A stretch of 64,000 nt of DNA, taken from contig JAVKTQ010000003.1 in the NCBI GenBank assembly GCA_031460455.1, forward strand, positions 1 through 64,000, in the 5' to 3' direction. Below the pieces are notes generated by a model that had not been told where the DNA came from, did no database searches, and worked only from the letters and a program-made list of their open reading frames with translations. Position numbers and translations under genes: made by a program. Positions 45,313 to 54,710 of this stretch are shown in pieces. The DNA comes from Sporomusaceae bacterium (lineage in GTDB: Bacteria; Bacillota; Negativicutes; Sporomusales; UBA7701). Position 1 is the first letter of the stretch; every line of letters starts with the position of its first letter.

Positions 45313-46386
45313 ATGGGCGGGGATAACCCCAGGGGCACCGGGGAAACAGGCAGCAGCCAAATTCGACCGCTGGTCGCTGAGGGCAGGCGGGAAATATGGC
45401 TTGCCGGCGGCTGTTTTTGGGGACTGGAGGCATATCTGGATAAGCTTAAAGGGGTTGTCCGCACGAACGTCGGTTATGCGAACGGTAATACGGAGAACCC
45501 AAGCTATGAAGAGGTTTGCGGCGGCGACACCGGTCACGCGGAGACGGTCTATGTTCAATATGATCCCAGGCATATTGATCTGGCCACTCTGTTGACGTAC
45601 TTTTTTAAAGTGGTTGACCCAACTTCTGTAAACAGGCAGGGAAACGACTGGGGCAGCCAGTATCGTAGCGGTATTTACTACAAGGATATGGCCGATAAGG
45701 CAATAATCGATCAGGTAATCGCCCAAGAGCAAAAAAAATATTCCGCGGCGATAGCTACGGAAGTGTTGCCGCTTCGCAACTATTGCGCGGCCGAAGAATA
45801 TCATCAGAAATATCTCGATAAAAATCCCTACGGATATTGTCACATTGACCTTTCCAGCCTGGCTAACGACCCTATGGCTAAGGTAAACGTGCCGGTGGAA
45901 CCTGCGGCTGTTCCCCGGACCGATAAAGCGGCAGAGGCTTCCAGGACTTACGCCAAGCCGAGCCAGGAAGAAATCAGCAAGAAATTGACCAGCACGCAAT
46001 ACCGGGTCACCCAGTCCTGCGGGACGGAGCCGCCATTTGCCAATGAGTATTGGAATAATCATGAAAAAGGCATATATGTCGATGTTGTTACCGGCGAACC
46101 GCTGTTCAGTTCCCGGGACAAGTACGATTCAGGGACCGGGTGGCCGAGCTTTACAAGACCGATTGTCGCCAATGCTGTTACTACCAAGACGGATAGAAGT
46201 CTTTCAATGGAACGTATCGAGGTCCGCAGCCAATACGGCGACAGCCATCTGGGACACGTCTTCCCTGACGGCCCCCAGGATCGGGGTGGGCGGCGGTATT
46301 GTATGAACAGCGCTTCGCTAAGATTTATACCGCTTGATAAAATGGCCGCGGAAGGGTACGAGGAGTTTATTCCTTTTGTGAAATAA
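45313..46386 (+). CDS. msrAB: bifunctional methionine sulfoxide reductase MsrAB
   Basis: The 357-residue fusion has MsrA first, with catalytic Cys in AGGCFWGLE, then MsrB with [22 protein letters not shown] and catalytic Cys in [11 protein letters not shown]. It repairs both methionine S- and R-sulfoxides. No signal peptide is seen, so it is cytosolic. The ATG at 45313 follows AAGGAGGGGTGGCA. The selenoprotein gene starts 22 nt downstream, suggesting a shared redox-stress role. Confidence 0.92.
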   Translation: MGGDNPRGTGETGSSQIRPLVAEGRREIWLAGGCFWGLEAYLDKLKGVVRTNVGYANGNTENPSYEEVCGGDTGHAETVYVQYDPRHIDLATLLTYFFKVVDPTSVNRQGNDWGSQYRSGIYYKDMADKAIIDQVIAQEQKKYSAAIATEVLPLRNYCAAEEYHQKYLDKNPYGYCHIDLSSLANDPMAKVNVPVEPAAVPRTDKAAEASRTYAKPSQEEISKKLTSTQYRVTQSCGTEPPFANEYWNNHEKGIYVDVVTGEPLFSSRDKYDSGTGWPSFTRPIVANAVTTKTDRSLSMERIEVRSQYGDSHLGHVFPDGPQDRGGRRYCMNSASLRFIPLDKMAAEGYEEFIPFVK

Positions 46387-46408
46387 TGGCGGGAGGGCGG
46401 GAAGATTT

Positions 46409-46708
46409 ATGGAGATAGTGATTGACCAACCGGCGAAGGATTATATATTCACTAAAGCCGAGAAGGTCATTGCTCTCGATGTGCGGGAATGGGCCGGCGG
46501 CGTCTGAGGCGGCGGCAATTGCGGGACGCCCCGCTACCCGTCCGTGCGACTGGGTAAACCTGAAAAGCCGGAGAATTACAATCAGACGGAACTCGACGGG
46601 GTTGGCGTCTATTATAAGCCGAGCTTGGCAGGCTTGTTCGGCAAAATTACGGTGAAGGTCGAAAAAATATTATTTGTTAAGTCGCTAGTGGCAACCGGCG
46701 AAAGGTGA
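46409..46708 (+). CDS. CC/Se-motif selenoprotein, UGA read as selenocysteine
   Basis: The ATG at 46409 opens a frame that meets TGA at 46505-46507 and then stays open to 46708, giving 99 residues with U at position 33. The context is EWAGGVUGGGNCGTPRYPS, the layout of the CC/Se-motif (seleno)protein family, where U or Cys precedes a Gly-rich NC. Both sides of the TGA are protein-like and in one frame. A GC-rich hairpin (GCGGG-ACGC-CCCGC) lies about 15 nt after the TGA as a possible bacterial SECIS. Function is unknown; a redox role is inferred from U plus Cys and from msrAB upstream. Confidence 0.8.
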
Positions 46709-46744
46709 GAGCCTTGTAGAGAAAGGCTTGCTTGGATAGTGTGA

Positions 46745-46792
46745 TTTAACCATAAGTTTGTCGTTTGCGGCACGCTTATGGTTAAATTTTTT
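46745..46792 (+). terminator. terminator after the selenoprotein gene
   Basis: TTTAACCATAAG pairs perfectly with CTTATGGTTAAA, followed by TTTTTT. It also lies just after the convergent speD stop. Confidence 0.85.
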
Positions 46793-46804
46793 GGGGTATC
46801 GGTA

Positions 46805-47620
46805 TTATACTTTCGGGATATTTTTGCCGTAGAATATCTCGGTCATTTCTTTTTTCAAGCGCTGCTTGATTTTCTTTTTTTCGCCGGGCAGCAGTTCTTT
46901 TTTCGCGGTTCCAAACAGATAATTATCCAGATCGAATTCTTTCAGGAGCATTTTTGTGTGGAAGATGTTTTCCTGGTATACATTAACGTCAATCATTTGA
47001 TAAAGGTCGCGGGTTTCTTTGGCGATGTAGTTCTGGATGGAGTTGATTTTATGGTCGATAAAGAACTTTTTGCCGTTTATGTCTCTGGTGAAGCCTCTCA
47101 CCCGGTAGTCGGCGATTACTATATCGGAGCTGAAGCAGCTGATTAAGTGGTTGAGGGCCTTGAGGGGGGAAATCTCGCCGCAGGTGGAAACATCGATGTC
47201 GGCCCGGAAAGTGCTGATGCCTTTGTCAGGGTGGCTTTCCGGGTAGGTGTGGACGGTAATATGGCTTTTGTCGAGATGTGCTGCTATGTCTTCCCCCCCA
47301 GCCGTAGTTTCTTGCAAGGTTTCTTCGTCGGCTGCGCCGGGGTTGTTCTTGCCTTCGGAAATGAGCATGGTCACGCTGGCGCCCTGCGGCTCGTAGTCCT
47401 GGCGGGCGATATTGAGGATATTCGCCCCGATTATGTCGGCCACTTCGGTCAGGATGGCTGTCAATCTTTCGGCGTTGTATTCCTCGTCGATATAGGCGAT
47501 ATATTCGTTGCGGTGATGTATGCTTTTGGCGTAACAAATGTCGTACATGTTAAAACTGAGGGTTTTTGTAAGATTGTTAAAGCCGTATAATTGCAGTTTC
47601 TTGAGCGCTTTAATCTCCAA
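46805..47620 (-). CDS. speD: S-adenosylmethionine decarboxylase SpeD
   Basis: The 271-residue protein matches the larger E. coli-type Spe[17 protein letters not shown] contains the Ser that becomes the pyruvoyl cofactor after self-cleavage, and [12 protein letters not shown] follows. It supplies aminopropyl groups for spermidine. TTG at 47620 is preferred (AAGGTGA about 7 nt upstream); TTG 47626 is in frame but very close. No speE gene is adjacent. Confidence 0.9.
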   Translation of the reverse strand: MEIKALKKLQLYGFNNLTKTLSFNMYDICYAKSIHHRNEYIAYIDEEYNAERLTAILTEVADIIGANILNIARQDYEPQGASVTMLISEGKNNPGAADEETLQETTAGGEDIAAHLDKSHITVHTYPESHPDKGISTFRADIDVSTCGEISPLKALNHLISCFSSDIVIADYRVRGFTRDINGKKFFIDHKINSIQNYIAKETRDLYQMIDVNVYQENIFHTKMLLKEFDLDNYLFGTAKKELLPGEKKKIKQRLKKEMTEIFYGKNIPKV

Positions 47621-47626
47621 TATCAA

Positions 47627-48052
47627 TCACCTTCGCTATATAATAAATTCCCATTCTTTATTATAATGCAAGTTTGCGCATAAGTTGTTAAAAATAAGTA
47701 AATATACGATAATGGCTGGCAAATAGTACGTTTTTCCACCATGTTAGGGTAACGGCAGTCATTTTTCGACGAGCCGGCGGCGGCGGCGGCCGAGGACATT
47801 CGGCTGCCATTTCGACGGCAAGTTTATGCTCTTTTCGATTTTGCCGGAAAAGGGTATAATCGAAAAAAGGGCTATGTCTTGCGGCAGATCGACTGCTTCG
47901 CCGCTGAGGCCGGTTTACTGCGAAACAGGGTAAATTTGTTGACTTGACCGTTTTTGTAGGCGTATAGTTAAAATCATAACTGATGAACAATTGAGCCGCC
48001 TAGTCGGCGTTTGGCGATTCCCGAGCCTTGAAGTTGAAAGGAGGGGTTATGT
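47627..48052. other. intergenic region between speD and activator gene
   Basis: Divergent spacer of about 430 bp. It holds a GC-rich GGCGGCGGCGG stretch near 47774 and a promoter at 47939-47968. No gene was seen. Confidence 0.5.
47939..47968 (+). promoter_or_regulatory. sigma-A-type promoter for the activator
   Basis: TTGACT (47939-47944), 18-nt spacer, TATAGT (47963-47968), about 85 bp upstream of the activator start. Confidence 0.5.
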
Positions 48053-49399
48053 TTGGCCAAGCACAGCGAGATAATGAAACAGGTTTTCGCGCATATGTGG
48101 GGGTTGGTCGTTGTCGATCATTTATCCCGCATTGTTTTTATGGAAGAGAAGTACGCGCGGTCCAGGGGTTACGACCCGGAAGCGGTTATCGGGTGCAACA
48201 TCAAGGATGTCGTGCCGACAAGTAAGCTGCCTCTTGTGATTGAATCCGGCAAGCCGATATTGGGAGATGTATTTTACCATCAGGGAAAGCCGTTGATCGT
48301 CAACCGGATTCCGCTGGTGAAGGACGGCGTCATTATCGGCGCCATGTCTTTTCAGGTGTTTGAGGTTGCTGAAAAGCTGTTTGAATCTATCAAGGAACTG
48401 CAAAGCCAGCTTGACTACTATAAAGAAAAGGTCAAAAAATATTCCGGGGTGCGTTATTCGTTGGCCGATATCATCGGGGCCAGCGGGGCCGCTGTGGAGA
48501 TCCGCGCGGCGATACTCAAGGCGGCGTCCGCGAACTCCACCGTGCTGATTCAGGGGGAAACAGGCACCGGTAAGGAGTTGGTGGCCCATGCCCTGCATCA
48601 GGAAAGCCACCGGGCCTATTATCCCTTTGTCAAGCTTAATTGCGCGGCCATCCCTCAGGAGCTTATCGAATCGGAACTGTTCGGCTATGAAGAAGGGGCC
48701 TTTACCGGGGCGAGAAAGTCCGGGAAGAAAGGCAAGTTCGAGCAGGCCGACAAGGGGACGCTGTTTTTGGATGAGATAAGCCAGCTGTCGCCGGCGGCCC
48801 AGGCGAAGCTGCTGCGGGTGCTGCAGGAGAAGGAGATCGAACGGGTGGGCGGCTCGGATTCGATACCTGTCGATGTCCGGATCGTGGCGGCCACGAACGA
48901 CAGTTTGGAAGAGCTGGTCAAGCGGGGGACTTTTCGTTCGGATCTGTTTTTCCGGCTGAACGTTATTCCGATCAAGCTGCCGCCCCTGCGCGAGAGAAGA
49001 GCGGATATACCGCTGTTCGTGGAAAAGTTCGCGGAAAAATACGGGGACCAGGCGGGGTTGGGGACGGTGTCCGTAGCCCCGGAGGTGTTGGGACTGATCA
49101 TGAAATACGATTGGCCGGGGAATATCCGCGAACTGGAGCATGCCGTGGAAAGGGCGATCAATCAGTGCAATTGCAATTTTCTTGAAGAGCGGCACTTCGC
49201 GTGGCTGGCGCCGAAGATAGAAAGCAGGGGTCAGCTGTCAGCCGGGCGCGGTATCCAGGAAGCGAAGGCGGCCACCGAAAAGGAGATGATCCTGAACGCC
49301 TTGCGCACAACGCAGGGAAATAAAAAGAAAGCCGCGGAGCTGCTCGATATCGCCCGACCCTTGCTGTATCAAAAAATGCGCCGGCTGGGAATAGGCTAA
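48053..49399 (+). CDS. PAS-domain sigma-54-dependent activator
   Basis: The 448-residue protein has an N-terminal PAS-like sensor (about 10-110), then the AAA+ domain with GETGTGKE, an intact GAFTGA loop and DEISQLSP, and a Fis-type HTH (KKKAAELLDIARPLLYQKM). There is no receiver domain, so it should sense a small molecule directly. The TTG start follows AAGGAGGGGTTATGT. It precedes the BKACE operon and its sigma-54 promoter, so it is the likely regulator. Confidence 0.88.
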   Translation: MAKHSEIMKQVFAHMWGLVVVDHLSRIVFMEEKYARSRGYDPEAVIGCNIKDVVPTSKLPLVIESGKPILGDVFYHQGKPLIVNRIPLVKDGVIIGAMSFQVFEVAEKLFESIKELQSQLDYYKEKVKKYSGVRYSLADIIGASGAAVEIRAAILKAASANSTVLIQGETGTGKELVAHALHQESHRAYYPFVKLNCAAIPQELIESELFGYEEGAFTGARKSGKKGKFEQADKGTLFLDEISQLSPAAQAKLLRVLQEKEIERVGGSDSIPVDVRIVAATNDSLEELVKRGTFRSDLFFRLNVIPIKLPPLRERRADIPLFVEKFAEKYGDQAGLGTVSVAPEVLGLIMKYDWPGNIRELEHAVERAINQCNCNFLEERHFAWLAPKIESRGQLSAGRGIQEAKAATEKEMILNALRTTQGNKKKAAELLDIARPLLYQKMRRLGIG

Positions 49400-49420
49400 C
49401 GATAATATTGTGTAAGTATA

Positions 49421-49460
49421 AAGAAACAGTGTAAGCGACAGCTTACACTGTTTCTTTTCG
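49421..49460 (+). terminator. terminator overlapping enhancer palindrome
   Basis: AAGAAACAGTGTAAGC pairs perfectly with GCTTACACTGTTTCTT around GACA, followed by TT. Its core GTGTAA-N8-TTACAC is repeated downstream and may double as an activator site. Confidence 0.75.
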
Positions 49461-49528
49461 GCCGTTTATCGGGTCTGCTAGCAACTTATTTAATATTCGC
49501 ACAGTTTTGTGTAATTTTTCGCTTACAT
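49429..49528 (+). promoter_or_regulatory. two GTGTAA-N8-TTACA palindromes (probable enhancer sites)
   Basis: GTGTAA-N8-TTACAC at 49429-49448 and GTGTAA-N8-TTACAT at 49509-49528 keep the 8-base spacer exactly. They are about 170-270 bp upstream of the sigma-54 promoter, the usual enhancer distance. The adjacent activator is the likely binder. A further GTGTAA half-site lies at about 49410. Confidence 0.6.
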
Positions 49529-49696
49529 TTTTGGCGGCTGCTGATTCATTCACTGTCAACTAATTATCGGTGAAATTAGCGCGAATTTTCGGCCCGGCTG
49601 AAAGTGCTTGCTGCTTGCTGTGACCGGCTTGGTTGTGCGAATCGGCCGCCGGATAAGGAGGGCTGAACGAATATTTTGTCTACATAAACTTGACGG

Positions 49697-49712
49697 TGGC
49701 ACGACTTGTGCT
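49697..49712 (+). promoter_or_regulatory. sigma-54 promoter of the BKACE operon
   Basis: TGGCACGACTTGTGCT has GG at 49698-49699 and GC at 49710-49711, the -24/-12 spacing. Transcription would start near 49723, about 90 nt before the first gene. Confidence 0.7.
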
Positions 49713-49815
49713 ATATATAGGTGCCAGCAACGCGTTGCAATAGGGCGTTATACCAGGGCACAGGCGACACTGTGCGGGTTAGCAGGCGCAATTATCAGAA
49801 TATGGAGGAATCCAG

Positions 49816-50745
49816 ATGGCGAAACAACAGAAAATCATCATTACCGCAGCAGTTACGGGGGCGACCCATACCCCGAGCCTTAGTCCCTATTTCCCGTCCA
49901 CGCCGGAACAGATCATCGCCGATGCCGTCAAGGCCCATGAGGCGGGTGCGGCGGTCGTCCACGTCCATGCCCGCAATCCCGAGGATTGCAAGCCAACTTC
50001 CGATTTGGGGATTATGAAACATATCGTTTCTTCCATCAAAAAGCAGTGTAATGCTGTTGTGTGCGTTACTACCGGCGGCGCAGTGTGGATGTCCAAAGAG
50101 GAGCGCCTTGCTCCGGCGGTTGATCTGCAGCCGGAACTGGCTTCGTGCAATGCCGGGTCGGTGAACTTTGTATTCGCCGATCTCGCGGCGAAGTTGAAAA
50201 ACCCGAAATATGACTGGGAGATTCCTCATCTGAAAGGTACGTACGACCTGATTTTCTCGAATACTTTTTCCGGCATGGAGTATTACATCGAGACGATGAA
50301 CAAATACGACATCCGGCCCGAATTCGAGGTCTACGACGTAGGCATGATCAACAATATCGCTTATTTTTACAATAAGGGAATTGTGAAAAAACCGATATAT
50401 ATGCAGTTCGTTATGGGCATTCTGGGCGGCATTCCTGCTACGGTCGAGAATCTGGCCTATCTCGTCAAAACGGCCCGCGAACAGATTGGCGATTTCGTCT
50501 GGTCGTGCGCCGCCGCCGGCAAGGCCCAGTTCCCGCTTGTGACTGCGGCGCTGTGCATGGGCGGCAATGCCAGGGTCGGCCTGGAGGACAATGTTTATCT
50601 CAAGCCGGGGGTGCTGGCGAAGTCGAGCGCCGAACAGGTCATCCAGCTCAAAGAGATCGCCGAGCGACTGGGGCTGGCGGTAGCTACCGCCGACGAGGCC
50701 AGGACGATGCTCGCTCTCAAGGGGATCGATAAGGTCAATTATTAA
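49816..50745 (+). CDS. BKACE-family beta-keto acid cleavage enzyme
   Basis: The 309-residue protein matches the 3-keto-5-aminohexanoate cleavage/BKACE family. AAVVHVHARN has the His-x-His zinc ligands; TTGGAVW and NFVFADL are conserved. BKACE enzymes react a beta-keto acid with acetyl-CoA, giving acetoacetate and a new acyl-CoA. The real substrate here is unknown. First gene of a sigma-54 operon with dehydrogenases and a CoA-transferase. Confidence 0.88.
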   Translation: MAKQQKIIITAAVTGATHTPSLSPYFPSTPEQIIADAVKAHEAGAAVVHVHARNPEDCKPTSDLGIMKHIVSSIKKQCNAVVCVTTGGAVWMSKEERLAPAVDLQPELASCNAGSVNFVFADLAAKLKNPKYDWEIPHLKGTYDLIFSNTFSGMEYYIETMNKYDIRPEFEVYDVGMINNIAYFYNKGIVKKPIYMQFVMGILGGIPATVENLAYLVKTAREQIGDFVWSCAAAGKAQFPLVTAALCMGGNARVGLEDNVYLKPGVLAKSSAEQVIQLKEIAERLGLAVATADEARTMLALKGIDKVNY

Positions 50746-50764
50746 GAATAACAGGGGGATTCTT

Positions 50765-51793
50765 ATGCGCACGGCTATTTTGGGGGCAGGGGCGCTCGGG
50801 ATTATCATCGGCGCGCTCATGACCAAGAACGGCAAACAGGTCGATCTGATCGATTCATATAAGGAGAATGTGGATGCGCTGAACGCCAACGGCGCCACGG
50901 TCACCGGCAACCTTAGCTTGCATCAGGCAGTTACGGCGCTTACGCCGGAGCAGATGACCGGAATGTACGATCTTGTTTTTGTCTTGACGAAACAGACGGC
51001 CAACGAAATCGCGTTAACGAAGTTGCTGCCGTTTCTTCACAAGGACAGTATCGTATGTACTTTACAGAACGGCGTTCCCGAAGATTCGGTAGCCGGCTTG
51101 GTGGGCAAAGAGCGGACAATCGGCGGCGCGGTCGGGTTCGGCGCCACCTGGCTCAGGCCTGGGGTGTCCGAGCTGACCTCGACTTTGGAGGCGGTCGAGA
51201 AGTTTGCCTTTGAGATTGGCGAGGTAGACGGAGTGTTGCGCCCGCGGCTGGAAAAAGTGAGAGAGATCCTCAGCGCGGCCGGGGGAACGACGATCCTGAC
51301 CAATCTTATGGGTATCCGTTACACCAAGTTGCTGATGAACGCGACTTTCAGCGGCATGTCCGCGGCCCTTAACGGCACGTTCAGCGAGGTGCTGGCCAAC
51401 CCGACCGCGATGGTTTGCGTGGCGCATATCGCCGATGAGGTGATAAAAGTGTGCCGGGGGTTGGGCTATAGCATGGTGGAGATGCAGGGGGTCGATTTCG
51501 GGTTCCTGGAGCTTAACAGCAAGACTGATATCCCGGCGAAGATGGATTTTTATAAAAAAGTCTGGGGGCGCCACAATAATAAGGCCAGTATGCTCCAGGA
51601 CCTGGAAAAGGGTCAAAAGACGGAGATTGATTTTATTAATGGCGTTGTTTGCCGGGGCGGGCGCAAATGCGGTATTCTTACGCCATTCAACGATAAGGTG
51701 GTTGAGTTGGTGAAAGAAGCCGAAGCCAGGAAAGGAGTAAACGATTTTAGTTATCTTGCCAGATTCGCCGACATTATCGCCGCGGCCCAATAA
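50765..51793 (+). CDS. ketopantoate reductase-like dehydrogenase 1
   Basis: The 342-residue protein begins with a Rossmann motif (AILGAGALGIIIGALM), followed by LVFVLTKQT, the ApbA/PanE pattern. The C-terminal half is the usual helical domain. In this operon it probably oxidises a beta-hydroxy acid to the beta-keto acid for BKACE, or the reverse, rather than serving pantothenate synthesis. It is similar to the gene at 53599. Confidence 0.8.
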   Translation: MRTAILGAGALGIIIGALMTKNGKQVDLIDSYKENVDALNANGATVTGNLSLHQAVTALTPEQMTGMYDLVFVLTKQTANEIALTKLLPFLHKDSIVCTLQNGVPEDSVAGLVGKERTIGGAVGFGATWLRPGVSELTSTLEAVEKFAFEIGEVDGVLRPRLEKVREILSAAGGTTILTNLMGIRYTKLLMNATFSGMSAALNGTFSEVLANPTAMVCVAHIADEVIKVCRGLGYSMVEMQGVDFGFLELNSKTDIPAKMDFYKKVWGRHNNKASMLQDLEKGQKTEIDFINGVVCRGGRKCGILTPFNDKVVELVKEAEARKGVNDFSYLARFADIIAAAQ

Positions 51794-51846
51794 TATCGCG
51801 GCTTGGGCAAATAGCAATGCAATCCGAACGGAGGGAGGTGAGTGTA

Positions 51847-51996
51847 GTGGCCATAGCGTTACTATTCTGGGGATGCAGTATTTTGTTCGTTTTGGTGGTT
51901 GCTTTGATCCTGTGCCAGAAGATTGAGGCATCCGGCGTCAAGCGGTGGGGAGCGACGGGTAGCTTGTTCAGTTATGAAAAGGAGGAGGCGAAATAA
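51847..51996 (+). CDS. symporter small accessory protein
   Basis: The 49-residue protein has one membrane helix (AIALLFWGCSILFVLVVALI) and a short basic tail. GTG 51847 follows GGAGGGAGGTG. Its stop is immediately before the symporter ATG. Small proteins like this often precede SSS transporters, and this one probably aids their assembly or activity. Confidence 0.7.
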   Translation: MAIALLFWGCSILFVLVVALILCQKIEASGVKRWGATGSLFSYEKEEAK

Positions 51997-53577
51997 ATGA
52001 ATTTGGATATTTCCTACATCATAGTTTTCAGCCTATATGTTATCTTTTTGGCCTGGACGACCTGGAAAAGCTCCCAACAGGTGGAAAGTCTGTCCGACTT
52101 CACCACCGGTGGACACCGGATGGGGCTGTTCCTCGGCGTGGGTACGTCGGTGGCTACCTGGGTCAGCGTAGCGTCCGTTATGGGTGTCCCCGGGTTTCTG
52201 TACCGCACCGGCGCGGCGGCGATTATCGGCTGGGTTGCGGGCTGGTTCCTGGCCACGGCGATCATGCCGATGCTTGCCTACAAGGTTAGGCGGCCGGATA
52301 TTCCCGCGCGGACTTTCCCGGAATTTATCCGCATGCGTTACGAGCCTTTCCAGAAGGTTAGCAGTCTGCAAATTATCGTCGCCGTTCTTATGTTTATCGG
52401 TTATTTTATCTTTTCCCACCTGCAGGTGGTCGGTTTTGGCATCGTCTTCAATACTATTACCGGGATTCCTTACGAGTGGGCAATTTTCGGCTTCCTGGTA
52501 TTTCTGCTCATGACGTGCATGGGCGGCTTCTGGTCGGTGGCGGCGACCGATACCGTCAACGCCATCCTGATTCTCATCGGCTTGGCGTTCGGCTTGGGCG
52601 CCGTGCTGACGGCGACGGGCGGCGTCGGCAATATTCTCGACGCGGTGGCCGTAACCACTGCCCCGGTCAACGTCGGCGGGCCGCCGATCAAGGCGGGGAT
52701 TATGCTCACGCCTGAGGGCAGCTTCGGGTGGGGCGCCTTGATGGCGATTTTTATGGCTAACGCGCTGGGAGCTTCGGTAGCTCCGCACTGGATCGCCCGG
52801 TTCATGGCTCCCAAGAACGCCAAGGCGGCCGTGCTACAGATGATGTGGACGGTAATCGCGCTTATTCCCATATTTATCTGCCTGATAATCATCGGCCTCG
52901 GGGCCAAAGCACTGCTGCCCAGCCTGCCGGCCGGCAAGACGACCGACTATATCATGCCGCTTATCGTCCAGCAGTACGCTCCGCCGTTCGTGGGCGCCAT
53001 GACTCTGATCGCCATTATGGCTGCCGCCGTATCCACGGCGAACTCGATGCTGCTCCACTGCGGGACATCCATTTATTACGATATTTACCGCGCCGTGTTC
53101 CCCAATCGCGAAATAAACGAAGCCAAGGCGACGAACCATCTGCGGATATCCGTATTCGTGCTTGGTATTCTGGCGGTCCTCAGCGCCATAAAGCCGCCAA
53201 TGATGCTGGCCATGGGCTTCACGTACGTATACGGGGCGTTTGGAGCTGCGTTTATGTGGCCGGTCTGGTTCGGGCTTTTCTGGAAGAGGATGAACAGGGC
53301 CGGGGCGTATGCCGGCGTCTTCGTCGGCGCGGCCGTATATGTTATCGCGAAGATAATGGACGCTACGAACCCGTTTGCCGTTGGGGCCGCAGTGTCGCTT
53401 GTCGCCGTGCTGATCGTGGTATTCATGACCGACGCTCCGCCCAAGGAGGCTTACGAAGCGTATTTCGAAGCCGATGTGAGCCCGTCGACGCGCGAGGTTG
53501 CCATGCGTATCCGTCAGGAGTCCGACGAAGCGTCGCATGAGAAGGTTTCGCTTTCCGCCAGGCCGGCGGCAAAATAA
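51997..53577 (+). CDS. sodium:solute symporter (SSS/SLC5 family)
   Basis: The 526-residue protein has about 13 membrane helices and SSS features such as FTTGGHRMGLFLG near the start and MAAAVSTANSMLLH in the sodium-site region. It should import the substrate of the operon. The ATG follows AAGGAGGAGGCGAAATAA. The substrate cannot be read from sequence. Confidence 0.88.
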   Translation: MNLDISYIIVFSLYVIFLAWTTWKSSQQVESLSDFTTGGHRMGLFLGVGTSVATWVSVASVMGVPGFLYRTGAAAIIGWVAGWFLATAIMPMLAYKVRRPDIPARTFPEFIRMRYEPFQKVSSLQIIVAVLMFIGYFIFSHLQVVGFGIVFNTITGIPYEWAIFGFLVFLLMTCMGGFWSVAATDTVNAILILIGLAFGLGAVLTATGGVGNILDAVAVTTAPVNVGGPPIKAGIMLTPEGSFGWGALMAIFMANALGASVAPHWIARFMAPKNAKAAVLQMMWTVIALIPIFICLIIIGLGAKALLPSLPAGKTTDYIMPLIVQQYAPPFVGAMTLIAIMAAAVSTANSMLLHCGTSIYYDIYRAVFPNREINEAKATNHLRISVFVLGILAVLSAIKPPMMLAMGFTYVYGAFGAAFMWPVWFGLFWKRMNRAGAYAGVFVGAAVYVIAKIMDATNPFAVGAAVSLVAVLIVVFMTDAPPKEAYEAYFEADVSPSTREVAMRIRQESDEASHEKVSLSARPAAK

Positions 53578-53598
53578 CAACAAGGAGACGAACTAGTT

Positions 53599-54651
53599 AT
53601 GCGAGCCGCAATTATCGGTGTGGGGTCTCTGGGAACGATCATCGGGGCATTGATGAATCATAAGGGGAAAAGCGTTGATCTGATTGACGCCAGCAAGGAG
53701 AATGTGGCGGCGCTCAATGCCGCCGGCGCGACGATCACGGGCTTTATGGAGCTGAATGTACCGGTGCGGGCGTATACGCCGGAGCAAATGACCGGGAAGT
53801 ACGATCTGGTGTTCCTGCTGAACAAGCAGACGACCAACCCCGTGGTATTGAAAAATTTGCTGCCTTTTTTGCATGAGGAAAGCATCGTTTGCACACTGCA
53901 GAACGGTATTCCCGAAGAAAGTGTGGCCGAGACCGTGGGACGCCAGCGGACCATCGGCGGGGCGGTAGGATTTGGCGCCACCTGGCTGAAACCGGGCGTT
54001 TCGATGCTGACAACCACCCAGGAAGCGGTCCGGAAATTCGCCTTTGAAATCGGCGAACTGGATGGCGTCGTCCGTCCCCGCCTGACGGCGGTGCAAGGGT
54101 ACCTGCAGTGTGTGGGAACTACGGAGATTCTGACGAATCTTACCGGTATCCGTTGGGCCAAGGTGTTGATGAATTCTACTTTCAGCGGTATGTCGGCCGC
54201 TTTGGGGTGCACGTTCGGGGACGTGCTGGCCGATCCGAAGGCCATGACCTGCCTGGCATTCATCGCTGACGAGTGTATCAAAGTCAGCCATGCGCAGGGG
54301 GTCCAGATGGCGAAAATGCAGGGGGAGGATATGGAATCCTTCGAATTTGAGGATCCCAGGGAAATCCCCGCGAAAATGCCTCTTTACAAAAAAATATGGG
54401 GGCAGCATGTCAAACTGAAGGCCAGTATGCTGCAGGATCTCGAAAAGGGGCGCGACTGCGAGATCGACTATATCAACGGGATCGTCTGCCGGAAAGGGCG
54501 CGAAAGCGGTGTTCCGACTCCCTTCAACGACAAAGTCGTCGAGTTGGTAACCGAAGCCCAGAATAGAAGAGGGGTAAACGATTTCAGCTACTTGAGCCGT
54601 TTCGACGCGCTGCTAGAACAATATGCGAAGGGCATCCAAGTGACACTGTGA
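53599..54651 (+). CDS. ketopantoate reductase-like dehydrogenase 2
   Basis: The 350-residue paralogue of the gene at 50765 has AIIGVGSLGTIIGALM, LVFLLNKQT and ATWLKPGVS. Most of the length aligns with dehydrogenase 1. Two related dehydrogenases in one operon suggest two stereo- or chain-variant substrates, or consecutive steps. Confidence 0.8.
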   Translation: MRAAIIGVGSLGTIIGALMNHKGKSVDLIDASKENVAALNAAGATITGFMELNVPVRAYTPEQMTGKYDLVFLLNKQTTNPVVLKNLLPFLHEESIVCTLQNGIPEESVAETVGRQRTIGGAVGFGATWLKPGVSMLTTTQEAVRKFAFEIGELDGVVRPRLTAVQGYLQCVGTTEILTNLTGIRWAKVLMNSTFSGMSAALGCTFGDVLADPKAMTCLAFIADECIKVSHAQGVQMAKMQGEDMESFEFEDPREIPAKMPLYKKIWGQHVKLKASMLQDLEKGRDCEIDYINGIVCRKGRESGVPTPFNDKVVELVTEAQNRRGVNDFSYLSRFDALLEQYAKGIQVTL

Positions 54652-54656
54652 GAAGC

Positions 54657-54684
54657 GGAGAAGCCGGAGGAATCCGGCTTCTCC
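54657..54684 (+). repeat. 11-bp hairpin inside the operon
   Basis: GGAGAAGCCGG pairs perfectly with CCGGCTTCTCC around AGGAAT. No T-run. It may lower read-through or protect one part of the transcript. Confidence 0.5.
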
Positions 54685-54710
54685 GGTTATTAAACAATCG
54701 GGAGGATATG

